In this document: one piece after another, positions 16,723 to 25,090 of the stretch
Layout of the letters: each line of letters starts with the position of its first letter
Position numbering within the stretch: the stretch's first letter is position 1
Source: CAZQHK01 sp964593455
GTDB taxonomy: Bacteria; Muiribacteriota; CAYSPT01
DNA length: 64,000 nt
Reading direction: 5' to 3'
NCBI GenBank assembly: GCA_964593455.1
Contig: CAZQHK010000022.1
Span: 1-64,000, forward strand
Made by a program: the position numbers and the translations under genes
The notes under the pieces: generated by a model
What the model was told of the DNA's origin: nothing
Seen by the model: the letters and a program-made list of their open reading frames with translations, nothing else
The model's database searches: none

Positions 16723-16956
16723 ATGAACATTTCTATTGAATTAACCGGTGTCCTGCGGCACTCGGAGCTCGGTCGCAATTTCACTGCTGACTTCGAAGAA
16801 AAAGCCACTGTTATTTCTGTCCTCAACTATCTTCAATATCCTGTCGAACACCACAAGTTCATCTCGACTTTCGTCAATGGAAAACAGGTGGACAGTGATT
16901 TTTTGCTTACCAATAACGACCAGGTCAAGCTTTTCCTCCCGGTAGGCGGCGGTTGA
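16723..16956 (+). CDS. ThiS/MoaD-like sulfur-carrier protein
   Basis: A 77-residue beta-grasp protein of the ThiS/MoaD superfamily. Family members carry sulfur as a C-terminal thiocarboxylate after adenylation by an E1-like enzyme (MoeB/ThiF). Seen here: a ubiquitin-like layout, VNGKQVDSDFLLTNNDQVKL in the second half, and the chain ends LPVGGG, with the terminal Gly-Gly the chemistry needs. The start is the ATG at 16723, with CTGGAGG 9 bases upstream. No thiazole, molybdopterin or E1-like gene lies nearby, so its pathway is open: molybdopterin, thiamine, thiolation or protein modification. Confidence 0.75.
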   Translation: MNISIELTGVLRHSELGRNFTADFEEKATVISVLNYLQYPVEHHKFISTFVNGKQVDSDFLLTNNDQVKLFLPVGGG

Positions 16957-17078
16957 TTGTAGCCGGGATTATACCCTCATTTTTTTTTAAATCATTGCAA
17001 ATCAACTTATTGACCCGGGACTTCTTTATTCGGCATTTTACTTCTTTATTCGTCCAATTAGATTTAATCAGGAATCCG
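16957..17078. other. Non-coding stretch with short direct repeat
   Basis: No gene. A 13-base direct repeat, acttctttattcg, occurs at 17020-17032 and 17040-17052, exactly 20 bases apart, just upstream of the next promoter. It could be a pair of regulator sites or chance. Confidence 0.4.
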
Positions 17079-17107
17079 TTGACAGCATATTGGGATGAGC
17101 GTACAAT
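17079..17107 (+). promoter_or_regulatory. Strong sigma-70 promoter for the uracil-DNA glycosylase gene
   Basis: TTGACA (17079-17084), 17 bases, TACAAT (17102-17107). It is about 205 bases ahead of the ATG at 17312, implying a leader of about 200 bases. The leader holds no evident terminator. Confidence 0.7.
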
Positions 17108-17311
17108 ACTTTTAACGTCGGCCGTAGCGGAGTTACAAGCCAGCAATTGAACAGACTTCTTTGGTCGCTGCGATGGCGCCGGAGTCGACCGGCGGTGGAA
17201 TTACTGACAACGTTGTTGACACTACTACGAAATATAGTTGCCTGGTGTGGTTGTGGGGCCGGGTAGTTGTTGCCCACGGAGCGCGGAGCGCGGAGGGGAA
17301 TTCCAAATTTT

Positions 17312-17968
17312 ATGGCCAGCCTGCAGTTTGATTTATTCGATACGACGACCAACTCCGTTCTCTCTACAAATACGTATGCAGAGTTTAAACAGAGCTTAAT
17401 ATTATCTAATTGTGATAAATGTGGATTATGCGACAACCGCACAAATGTTGTCGTTGACCGGGGCAACCATGAGAGCGATATCATGGTCATCGGCGAAGGA
17501 CCGGGGGGAAACGAGGATTTACAGGGAGCGGCATTCGTCGGAAAGGCCGGTCAACTGCTTGACAAAATCATGACCGCAGTAAACATAGACACTAACAAGG
17601 ATATGTTGATCACCAACATTGTTAAATGCCGGCCACCGGGTAACCGAGCGCCCCTGGGAGGTGAAGTTGACTCGTGCAAACCGTACCTGGATAAGCAGAT
17701 CGAGATGATCAAACCCAAGGTTATTCTCCTCCTGGGAGCAACCTCTCTCAAGCACATGGACCGGTCAAAGAAGAACTTCGCCATGGCTGAAGAAGCAGGA
17801 TCTTTTTTCACTCTTGACAGCTATCCCGGAGTACAATTTATGGTCCTCTACCATCCGGCCGCCCTTCTTTACAACGCCCGACTTAAACCCTCCATGTGGC
17901 GTCACGTCAGGCGACTCAAAACTTACCTGGACAGTATAAATGACCGTGAATTGGAAATGTCGGCATAG
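17312..17968 (+). CDS. Family-4 uracil-DNA glycosylase
   Basis: Removes uracil from DNA in base-excision repair; family 4 enzymes hold a [4Fe-4S] cluster. The motifs are complete: CDKCGLC near residue 33 (two cluster Cys), GEGPGGNEDLQGAAFVGKAG (motif 1), IVKCRPPGNRAP (third Cys and motif 2), DSCKPYL (fourth Cys), and LYHPAALLYNARLKPSMW (motif with the catalytic-site His). About 218 residues is usual. The frame extends upstream to a TTG, but the ATG at 17312 has GGAGGGG 12 bases before it and gives a family-like beginning. It is followed 30 bp later by a gene that does not look related. Confidence 0.93.
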   Translation: MASLQFDLFDTTTNSVLSTNTYAEFKQSLILSNCDKCGLCDNRTNVVVDRGNHESDIMVIGEGPGGNEDLQGAAFVGKAGQLLDKIMTAVNIDTNKDMLITNIVKCRPPGNRAPLGGEVDSCKPYLDKQIEMIKPKVILLLGATSLKHMDRSKKNFAMAEEAGSFFTLDSYPGVQFMVLYHPAALLYNARLKPSMWRHVRRLKTYLDSINDRELEMSA

Positions 17969-17998
17969 CGATAGTCTGGGGTTGTAAGGATAACAATA

Positions 17999-19924
17999 AT
18001 GAAAAAATTCAGGTCACTGTTTACATGCGCCTTTTTTACCGTCCTCCTCTGTAACTTTCTTTTTTTTTCCACCGGTTTTGGCGCCGGTCAGGGGAGCATT
18101 TTTCCCGGGGCTCATAGAGTTCTCCACCTGGAAGGATGGAGTAAGCTTCCGGTTCAAGGAGTCCGCAGTATTGAAACAGATCTAAGATATGCCGACGGAA
18201 CATTTTACCTGGCTCATGACGCCGACGAGGAAAATGAGGACCGGACACTTCACCATCTATTGTGGGAAATCATTGCCCGGACGCCGGAGCACTTCTCAAG
18301 TGAACAGGTTTTTATTTCTCTCGATATCAAGAAAACGGGCGGTTTGCTCGGCGCCGCCAGACTTTTCAAAGAGATCGAGCGGCTTCACTTTTCCTATCCA
18401 CAGCTCAATATTCAATGGATTTTATCTGGAAACGGTCCAAGCGCCTACGGTATCTATTTCCGGAAACATGCTAAACAAACGCTGAATATCGGTATGGACC
18501 TGGTGGTGAAGAATAAAGAAAATGAACCGGGCAAAATGCATACATATGGTGGATTCACACCCCGGAGAGATTATATCGCCATGGATGTCAGCGACAGAGA
18601 TGCCATCGCTTATTTCATTGCCCGCACACCGGGAGCCGGCATTCTCGATTATTACCTTTCCGCGAATAACTGCTGGCGTATAGCCGATTGGCTCATGAGA
18701 GTCCCGGGAAATTCCCTCTACGACAGGTACCCCATGAGGCTCTGGACACCCAACAAGAAAGGTACCGTATCGGATATCATCAACATAGTCGGTGAAGCAC
18801 GTCGTCACAACCGTATCCATCAAGGACGCGATATGTACCTTTGCAGCGATCAGGATGCAGCCCGGCAACTCCTCTGGTTATCTAGCAATAGCGCAGTAAC
18901 CGGGCAGAAGGGATTCAATGTGTACCGGGACACCGGCCAGGATGCGGCAGTTGACACGATTACCGACGGGAACTCACAATATATACTGGAAGTTCACCGG
19001 ACGCACACCGGAAAGAAAGCTTTATGGTACAGCGCACACATGAGGAATCTAGAGACAGGAGATCTCACAGTTTTGACCGAAGCAATCTCGTATGACAAGG
19101 GCATGGATCCTGATGTGGCCCTTGTTAAGCACAACGAGAAGCTCTATGCCTTCGAGGTACATTGGGATAAAAAAGGCAGAAAGGATTACGCCTGGTTATC
19201 ATTGTTCGAGCTCGATACGGGCTCCGGTAGACTTACCCGGCTCAAACACGAACGACTGCGCCGGGGGAAGGCTCCATCAATATCCATTGCCAGGAAGAAT
19301 AATCAGGCCTATATCGTAATTCTTACCACCGCGAGCAAAGACGCCTCATTGGCTCTGGATGTACTTCGTTGTGATTTGAATGATCCCGGCTCATTAACCA
19401 AGCTGTATTCCGGTTCTCCCGGATACAACGGAGTTGAGCCCGACATCGCGGCATTGATGGTTGAAGACAGATTGCACGTGGTAGAAGTTCATCGGTCTCC
19501 AAAGCACAAGACCCTGTGGACGACCCTGTTCGAGTTTGATCAAGAAGGCTCTCTCCTGTCCCAAAGCCAACCCAAGCAGTATGATGAAGGAGAAAACCCA
19601 TCGCTCTCCATGGCCAGGTTTACCAATGATAAGTCGGAAGATAGAACCGCCCTTCTGGAAACCCATTACGGCGGGAATGATAAGTTATGGTACACATTGA
19701 CTACACTCGCTAGCTGGCAAACATTGTCCAACCGTGTTTCCAACCATTATAGCGTCCCGGCTGAATTTATCCACGGCCACTATGACACTGGAAGAAATCC
19801 CTCTGTTTCACTTTCCGGCAACAGCACACACGGAGTTATCATGGTTGAAATCCACGAGACTAAAAAAAGAAAACTTTGGATGGATTCATGGTGGATAGCT
19901 CCCTGGGCGAAGCGCCTCCCTTAA
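17999..19924 (+). CDS. Secreted SMaseD/GDPD-like phosphodiesterase with C-terminal propeller repeats
   Basis: The protein has a signal peptide (MKKFRSLFTCAFFTVLL, cleaved near residue 29). Residues 38-300 fit the PLC-like TIM-barrel phosphodiesterases (glycerophosphodiester phosphodiesterase and sphingomyelinase D). Candidate active-site residues are all in place: His43 (VLHLEG), Glu59 and Asp61 (SIETDLRY), His73 (LAHDAD) and Asp109 (SLDIKKTGG). SMaseD enzymes use the same His-Glu-x-Asp-His-Asp set. Residues about 325-641 contain six repeats of 53-62 residues with the core V/L-E-V/I-H followed by L-W (VVEVHRSPKHKTLW), probably a six-bladed propeller for target binding. The substrate is a phospholipid by inference only. 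Confidence 0.7.
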   Translation: MKKFRSLFTCAFFTVLLCNFLFFSTGFGAGQGSIFPGAHRVLHLEGWSKLPVQGVRSIETDLRYADGTFYLAHDADEENEDRTLHHLLWEIIARTPEHFSSEQVFISLDIKKTGGLLGAARLFKEIERLHFSYPQLNIQWILSGNGPSAYGIYFRKHAKQTLNIGMDLVVKNKENEPGKMHTYGGFTPRRDYIAMDVSDRDAIAYFIARTPGAGILDYYLSANNCWRIADWLMRVPGNSLYDRYPMRLWTPNKKGTVSDIINIVGEARRHNRIHQGRDMYLCSDQDAARQLLWLSSNSAVTGQKGFNVYRDTGQDAAVDTITDGNSQYILEVHRTHTGKKALWYSAHMRNLETGDLTVLTEAISYDKGMDPDVALVKHNEKLYAFEVHWDKKGRKDYAWLSLFELDTGSGRLTRLKHERLRRGKAPSISIARKNNQAYIVILTTASKDASLALDVLRCDLNDPGSLTKLYSGSPGYNGVEPDIAALMVEDRLHVVEVHRSPKHKTLWTTLFEFDQEGSLLSQSQPKQYDEGENPSLSMARFTNDKSEDRTALLETHYGGNDKLWYTLTTLASWQTLSNRVSNHYSVPAEFIHGHYDTGRNPSVSLSGNSTHGVIMVEIHETKKRKLWMDSWWIAPWAKRLP

Positions 19925-19948
19925 CCCGGAAACTGCAGTTTCCGGGTT
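19923..19948. terminator. 26-bp perfect palindrome between convergent genes
   Basis: The palindrome centres on CTGCAG and overlaps the TAA of the phosphodiesterase gene. It can form a 13-bp stem in either strand and lies between two convergent genes. No long T-run follows, so it may work as a weak bidirectional terminator or stabilise 3' ends. Confidence 0.55.
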
Positions 19949-19964
19949 TAATCGTACGGTAGGA

Positions 19965-21632
19965 TTACCCCATGTCAGCCTTGACCTTGATCTGGAGGTT
20001 ACCGTTAGCTTCTATCGTTGCTTTCAGGTGCTCTTCGGCTCGCTCTTTGACCTTCAACGCCAGCGCCTTGTCCTCGATGTCATTAAGGTTGACCAGCACG
20101 TTGAGATAGGCGCATTGGGCGGCGGAAACCGCCATGTGTCCCGCACAACCGGCGTCTGTGGCCGAGCTGGGATTGCAGATTTCCATTGCCGACACAGCCA
20201 GTTCCGCTACCTCCTGGGCTAACTCCATGACTGACAGCGGAAGCTCTGTGGCCCTACGGACAGCTGTTGCAACAGCCGCCGCCCTGGCAATTTTTTGTGC
20301 CTCCGTCTTTTTCTTCATCCGCCGTGCCGCCAGGACCGCATTAAAAGAAGCCGCGTCTTCATCCACTTTCAGCAGCAGACGGTCTTTCAAATTCTGAGCT
20401 GCCACCGCCACCGTATCGTTGAGCTCTCGCTTGGCAACCAGCTTCCTGGTAGAGAAAGCCAGGTTGGCTACCATTGAAACCAGGGCACCTGCAGTTGATC
20501 CGGCCAGGGCAGCTGCGCTGCCACCTCCCGGAGCCGGAGAGGAGCTTGCCAGCTCATCCAGAAATGCCGGCAGTTCCAAAGACCCGAGCGGCAATGGTTC
20601 GCGGACCCGGAACTCGATGACCTTCTGGTCGGGTTCGAATCGGTAAAGATCATTAAGCCCGAGCGACAAGACGGTAATAGCAATGAGTTCACGTTCTGAA
20701 ACGCCGCTGCACTCACCTTGCTTTTCCAGGTAGTGGCGGCCGGCCGCCACCATGGCGCTGAGCGGTACCAGTCCGACTATTTCACTCCCGGTCACCCGCA
20801 CTCCCAGGCTTTCCGCTTGCCGGCAGCATTCATCAAACGCCTGGTGTATGGACGTTACCGTGGTGTCAACCAGATTGATGGATACCTGAGCAATACCATA
20901 TTCCTCGATGTACCAGCCGGTAGCCTTGACTGCTTTGAGGGTTCCTACTTGACGGAGAAACGTGTCATCCGGACCCCGGATTTTTTTACGGTCGGCATCC
21001 CGTTTGAACCGTCCTTTTTCCCGGATATTAAGAGCAATTTCCTTGGCCAGTTTCTTGTTCCGGGTGTTAAGATTAACGTTATAGGCAATTAAAAATTCCC
21101 GAACCCCGATGACCGTCGCACCAGACCTGACATTGAAGGCCGGGACGCCGAAGTCGGGTTTCCAGTCAGGATCGGCCAGCTTTTTTTCCAGACCTTCATA
21201 CTCTCCTTTTCTGATATCAGCCAGGTTACAACGGTCAGCATTGGCAGCCGCTTTTTCATACAGATACACGGGGATGCCGAGCTCGTCCGCTACCCGTTTA
21301 CCGAGCTTCCGGGCCAACTCTACACATTCCTCGACGGTTACACCGGAGATTGGGACAAAAGGACAGACATCGGTGGCACCCATCCTGGCGTGTTCCCCAT
21401 TATGCTGCCGCATATCGATGAGTTGGGCAGCCTTGCTGATAGCACGAAAAGCAGCTTTCTCCACTGCCTCAGGCGGTCCTACGAAGGTGACTACCGTGCG
21501 ATTGGTCGCCTCTCCCGGATCCACATCCAGAAGAACAGCTTTTTCAGTAGCCTCTATCTCACCGGTAATGGCATCGATGATATCGCGATTCCGTCCTTCG
21601 CTGAAATTGGGAATACATTCGATCAAACGCAC
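19965..21632 (-). CDS. Bifunctional glutamate formiminotransferase / formiminotetrahydrofolate cyclodeaminase
   Basis: Transfers the formimino group of N-formimino-glutamate to tetrahydrofolate and then deaminates it to methenyl-THF. The N-terminal part (1-300) opens with the family start LIECIPNFSEGRN and has the dimer and folate-binding pattern FVPISGVTVEEC and ADRCNLADIRKGEYEGL. The C-terminal part (about 350-555) is the cyclodeaminase, with SSPAPGGGSAAALAGSTAG. At 555 residues it is a full-length fusion like animal FTCD; many bacteria keep the two halves separate. No hut genes are next to it. It is 14 bp downstream of an oxidoreductase operon on the same strand, so it may feed one-carbon units from that pathway. 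Confidence 0.94.
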   Translation of the reverse strand: MRLIECIPNFSEGRNRDIIDAITGEIEATEKAVLLDVDPGEATNRTVVTFVGPPEAVEKAAFRAISKAAQLIDMRQHNGEHARMGATDVCPFVPISGVTVEECVELARKLGKRVADELGIPVYLYEKAAANADRCNLADIRKGEYEGLEKKLADPDWKPDFGVPAFNVRSGATVIGVREFLIAYNVNLNTRNKKLAKEIALNIREKGRFKRDADRKKIRGPDDTFLRQVGTLKAVKATGWYIEEYGIAQVSINLVDTTVTSIHQAFDECCRQAESLGVRVTGSEIVGLVPLSAMVAAGRHYLEKQGECSGVSERELIAITVLSLGLNDLYRFEPDQKVIEFRVREPLPLGSLELPAFLDELASSSPAPGGGSAAALAGSTAGALVSMVANLAFSTRKLVAKRELNDTVAVAAQNLKDRLLLKVDEDAASFNAVLAARRMKKKTEAQKIARAAAVATAVRRATELPLSVMELAQEVAELAVSAMEICNPSSATDAGCAGHMAVSAAQCAYLNVLVNLNDIEDKALALKVKERAEEHLKATIEANGNLQIKVKADMG

Positions 21633-21646
21633 TGCAAAACCTCCTC

Positions 21647-22792
21647 TTAAACCACCGACTTTTCAGTATGAAGCCGTGATTTATCGGAAAACCGTTGGAG
21701 AGTAAGCTCCTCGATGGACCGGGAAGTCCTGTCCTCGGTTATCAGCTCCGACATAAGTGCCGCTAAAGCGGGAGCGATCATAAATCCGTGACCGCTGAAA
21801 CCGATTGCCTGGTAATACCCCTCCGGTTCACTCACAGCCCCTATTATAGGTTGAGCGTCAGGAGACATACAATACAATCCGGCCCATTGACGCACCACTC
21901 GAACTGCCGACAGGCACGGCATCAGGTCGACCAGCTTTCCAGCCATCGTCTGGAGAAACTCAAGACTACTCGTCACATCCGGTCCCGGACGCTGATCAGG
22001 ATCGCCAAAACCACCCATAACCGCTCCGCAGGCCGCCTGCCGGAAATAGATACCATAGTCAAAAGAAATGATCATAGGGTCAAAAAATCGTTCAAGTTGT
22101 TCGGTTACCAGAATTTCCCGTCGGTAAGGTTCCACTGGAATATCTACTCCGGCCATAGCACCGATGGTACCGGCGGCTCCGCCCGCGGCGTTAAACACTC
22201 GGGGCGTGCAAACTTTACCGCTCCTGGTCTGAACGGCAACTACCCTGCCCTTTGAACACTCAATCCCGGTAACCTCGTTGCAGATCGACACCTCAACCCC
22301 GAGTTTCCGGGCGGCATCGGCGTAAGCGTGAGTTACCAGAAACGGATTGGCCGACCCGTCGGTCTGACAGAAAGTAGCAGCCAGCACACGCCCGGTATTG
22401 AGTTCCGGAACAATCTCTTTTGCTTCACGAGCGTCCAGCAATTCCACGGATAGGCCGAGTGACCGCTGCAGTTCAACATTGGTTTTGTAACGCGCAGCTT
22501 CGGGCCCGGTGAAGGCCAGGATTAAATACCCTCCCTGCCGGTACTCGATATCCCATCCAAACTCTTCCTGCATGGTGGCAAACTCCCGGCGGCTGTCCAT
22601 AGCCAGCTTGATATTCACCTCGGCACCCCACTGCTGCCTGATTCCCCCGCCGCAGCGGCCGGTGGCTCCCGATGAAATGGTGTTTTTATCAACCACCAGG
22701 ATATTAGTCATTCCCCGGTTTGCCAGGTGATAAGCAGTAGCGCATCCCATCACACCCGCACCAACAATAACAAGATCGTACGAGTTTTTCAC
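21647..22792 (-). CDS. DAO-family FAD-dependent amine dehydrogenase subunit
   Basis: A flavoprotein of the D-amino-acid-oxidase fold, as in sarcosine oxidase beta, HcnC and hydroxyproline or proline dehydrogenase beta. The start has the dinucleotide motif VIVGAGVMGCATAYHLANRG; ATGRCGGGIRQQWG and the C-terminal FSGHGFMIAPALAALMSELI are typical. It would oxidise a secondary or D-amino acid (sarcosine, glycine, proline or hydroxyproline) and pass electrons to the partner subunits upstream. Its ATG overlaps the stop of the [2Fe-2S] gene by 4 bases. The substrate cannot be fixed from sequence by eye. Confidence 0.85.
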   Translation of the reverse strand: MKNSYDLVIVGAGVMGCATAYHLANRGMTNILVVDKNTISSGATGRCGGGIRQQWGAEVNIKLAMDSRREFATMQEEFGWDIEYRQGGYLILAFTGPEAARYKTNVELQRSLGLSVELLDAREAKEIVPELNTGRVLAATFCQTDGSANPFLVTHAYADAARKLGVEVSICNEVTGIECSKGRVVAVQTRSGKVCTPRVFNAAGGAAGTIGAMAGVDIPVEPYRREILVTEQLERFFDPMIISFDYGIYFRQAACGAVMGGFGDPDQRPGPDVTSSLEFLQTMAGKLVDLMPCLSAVRVVRQWAGLYCMSPDAQPIIGAVSEPEGYYQAIGFSGHGFMIAPALAALMSELITEDRTSRSIEELTLQRFSDKSRLHTEKSVV

Positions 22793-23091
22793 CGCGTATC
22801 ATCCTTTGTTTTGCCGGCCAGCACCCCGATCTCGACCGGACGGACTGGGGGACGGGCCGTCCACCTGTTCCAGGTTTTGATCTCAATCCCGCAAACCTGC
22901 CCTTCACCAATACAATCAGCCAGAATGCGTCTGATCAGATCCTGACAAGTACGTCCCTGGCATGGCCCCATCCCGCATCGAAGAATACGCTTGATGTCGT
23001 CAGGATGAGCACATCCCCGGTCAATAAGGCTTTTGATCTGCCCATAAGTCACATCTTCGCACCGGCAAACAATAGTGTCAGAGTCAACCAT
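22789..23091 (-). CDS. BFD-type [2Fe-2S] subunit
   Basis: A small electron-carrier subunit of the BFD-like [2Fe-2S] family: IVCRCEDVTYGQIKSLIDRG near the start, then LRCGMGPCQGRTCQDLI. The four Cys (CRC and CGMGPCQ with CQD nearby) fit the C-x-C...C-x4-C ligand set. It begins at the ATG at 23091; a TTG overlapping the previous stop is also open. In related amine dehydrogenases this module is often fused to the NAD/FAD subunit; here it is free-standing. Confidence 0.85.
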   Translation of the reverse strand: MVDSDTIVCRCEDVTYGQIKSLIDRGCAHPDDIKRILRCGMGPCQGRTCQDLIRRILADCIGEGQVCGIEIKTWNRWTARPPVRPVEIGVLAGKTKDDTR

Positions 23092-23099
23092 ATAAAATC

Positions 23100-23633
23100 T
23101 CAATCTCTAATTTTTCTGAAATGCCGTGCTATCCGCACGAGCTTTTTCGCCATACGTATCGTTATCAACGCCGTCTTATCAAACAATGGTTTATCCAGGA
23201 GATTCTCCACGGTGCCTTCCCCGCAAACCTCACCGGAGCGGTCCAAAAGTTCGACCCGGTTTGAAGCCTCCGGACGCGGGAGAAACTCGTACGGGAGAGT
23301 CAGCAAACCCGTATCACCGGCACAAGATTCATCCATAACGAAAATGGCCAGGCCGGGACAGCGGGGAACGCACAACCGGCAGCCGGTACACAACGTCTCA
23401 TCAAGTTTTGGAAGCCCGCACAAGCCGTCCATATGGATAGCTCCCTGCGGACAGGCCCTGACACACGGGTCACAAGGGATACATTCGATACATTCAATAA
23501 CCGTCACGGGTCCCCTACTGGCACGTTCCTCAGATGGGAAGATGTTTTTCAGATCGCATTCCCGAAGCACGCCGGTACTGCGGAACGCCAGCTCTTTTTC
23601 CTCACCCACGGCGAGCCAACACCTCTTCCCCAT
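23100..23633 (-). CDS. 4Fe-4S ferredoxin-like subunit
   Basis: An electron-transfer protein with two clusters of the bacterial ferredoxin type: CIECIPCDPCVRACPQGAI and CTGCRLCVPRCPGLAIF. After these comes a beta-rich tail with EFLPRPEASNRVELLDRSG. The frame is open upstream, but earlier residues overlap the FAD gene and look non-coding. Two starts are plausible, the ATG at 23633 and a GTG at 23609 that overlaps the FAD gene's stop by only 8 bases. It sits inside the dehydrogenase operon and likely links the flavins to the respiratory chain. Confidence 0.85.
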   Translation of the reverse strand: MGKRCWLAVGEEKELAFRSTGVLRECDLKNIFPSEERASRGPVTVIECIECIPCDPCVRACPQGAIHMDGLCGLPKLDETLCTGCRLCVPRCPGLAIFVMDESCAGDTGLLTLPYEFLPRPEASNRVELLDRSGEVCGEGTVENLLDKPLFDKTALITIRMAKKLVRIARHFRKIRD

Positions 23634-24684
23634 TAAGCACCTTACAGCTGAAACATCCCGACCGCAACTGATCAAGCTCTCTCCTGAGCACTCCCACTCG
23701 CTCGTCCAGGTCAGGAACCTTCCCGGAACCAAGTACTGCCGCCGCGGCGATTGTGCCGGCAATGGTGCCTTCAACCATGGCCGAGGAAGCTTCCTCAATA
23801 CCGGCGGCGTCGCCGGCCACTAATATTCCAGGTACCGAGGTTCTCATCATCGTGTCCCGCCAGGCGACCAGACCGCCGAGTTCGCTCACATCTATCATGC
23901 GGCATCCGGTCTCACGTAGCAGATCGGTGAGAGGGCTGAGACCGACGGCCAGGCAAACCGCGTCGACATCGAACTCGGCTTCCGTTCCGGGAAGCTCTTT
24001 GAAGGCCGCATCAACCCGGCACACCACTGCTTTCTCCACATGCATATCTCCACGAACCTCCTTGATCGTATGGCCGGTAAGGATTGGTACTCCCGTGCGT
24101 CTTATCTTGGCGGCATGAACGTGATACCCGCCGATCTGACTCGCTGCGTCAACGATAGCCGCTACCCCGATTCCGGCCTGGCACAGCTGGTAACTGACAA
24201 TAAGACCGATATTTCCGGCTCCTACCATGAGTACCTGTTTTCCCGGCACGATACCATACTCGTTCATCAAGGTCTGAACGGCACCGGCTCCGACCACCCC
24301 CGGAAGGTCACATCCTTTGAAAAGCAGAGGATTCTCAGAGGCCCCGGCAGCCACCACAATTTGCCGGCCCGTTATCACTTCCAGCTTTCCATTGCACTCA
24401 ATAGCCACCTTCTTGTCCGGATACAGCCCGATGACCGATGCCTCTGTCCAGATCGTTCCGCCGACAGCCTTCAATTCGGATACCAGTTGGTTAGCGATAT
24501 CAAAACCTCTGATCCCTGAACGGTGCTCTTTCGCCCCGAAAAACATGTGGGTTTGTTTAACCAGCTGCCCCCCCGGGGACGGAGCTTCCTCAATAATAAT
24601 ACTGGCGACGCCCAGGCGCACGGCGGCCAGCGCCGCGGACAGACCAGCCGGACCGGAGCCGATGATAACAACATCATGATCCAT
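23602..24684 (-). CDS. FAD/NAD(P)-binding oxidoreductase subunit (HcnB/SoxA-like)
   Basis: A pyridine nucleotide-disulfide oxidoreductase-fold subunit with two dinucleotide sites: DVVIIGSGPAGLSAALAAV at the N terminus and VLMVGAGNIGLIVSYQLCQ in the middle. PGILVAGDAAGIEEAS is the FAD-closing motif. The end CFSCKVLNGEEVLARRG is typical of the alpha subunits of sarcosine oxidase-, HcnB- and proline dehydrogenase-like complexes. The ATG at 24684 gives the canonical start MDHDVVIIG and overlaps the upstream gene by 11 bases. About 360 residues. Confidence 0.88.
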   Translation of the reverse strand: MDHDVVIIGSGPAGLSAALAAVRLGVASIIIEEAPSPGGQLVKQTHMFFGAKEHRSGIRGFDIANQLVSELKAVGGTIWTEASVIGLYPDKKVAIECNGKLEVITGRQIVVAAGASENPLLFKGCDLPGVVGAGAVQTLMNEYGIVPGKQVLMVGAGNIGLIVSYQLCQAGIGVAAIVDAASQIGGYHVHAAKIRRTGVPILTGHTIKEVRGDMHVEKAVVCRVDAAFKELPGTEAEFDVDAVCLAVGLSPLTDLLRETGCRMIDVSELGGLVAWRDTMMRTSVPGILVAGDAAGIEEASSAMVEGTIAGTIAAAAVLGSGKVPDLDERVGVLRRELDQLRSGCFSCKVLNGEEVLARRG

Positions 24685-25021
24685 GATCGATCCGCCCTTT
24701 CCCTTCCTGCCGCGCCACCTGCATCCCATCACGCAACAGAGTAATACAGGATCTCACATTAGATTTGCCGTCAACAATCATCAAGCAGGCCGAACATTTT
24801 CCGATAGCGCAGAAAAACCCGCGCGGCCGGTGCCGACGGGGGCTGAATCGTAGCACCCTGACCCCGGCCGCGTGAAGAGCGGCAGCTATGGTTTCACCTT
24901 CATAAGCCCTGAGAGGTTCACCTTCAAAGTAGAAGGTGATCATCCGACCGCGATTAAACTCAAGCACCGGGTGTAAAGTGAGCCTGCCGGGTGTTCTGTC
25001 ATGAGCATCCTCAGAGAACAT
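24674..25021 (-). CDS. HcnA-like [2Fe-2S] ferredoxin subunit
   Basis: A [2Fe-2S] protein of the HcnA / sarcosine-oxidase-alpha N-terminal type. MITFYFEGEPLRAYEGETIA is the beta-grasp start; GFFCAIGKCSACLMIVDG and the later SC give the cluster pattern C-x4-C-x2-C...C. It starts at the ATG at 25021 with AAAGG 7 bases upstream. It is the first gene of the operon, which runs [2Fe-2S], FAD/NAD subunit, 2x[4Fe-4S], BFD, DAO subunit, FTCD. This set is like the multi-subunit dehydrogenases for proline, hydroxyproline, sarcosine or glycine (HCN synthase). Confidence 0.85.
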   Translation of the reverse strand: MFSEDAHDRTPGRLTLHPVLEFNRGRMITFYFEGEPLRAYEGETIAAALHAAGVRVLRFSPRRHRPRGFFCAIGKCSACLMIVDGKSNVRSCITLLRDGMQVARQEGKGRIDHGS

Positions 25022-25090
25022 ACAAACGCCTTTCCCGAACCTTGATCCTCTATTGAACATATATTTTGCAATCGGTTGCACGTTTTGACG

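Noticed and set aside
17215..17243. Second TTGACA-type promoter inside the glycosylase leader
   Set aside because: No acceptable -10 box lies at the right distance.
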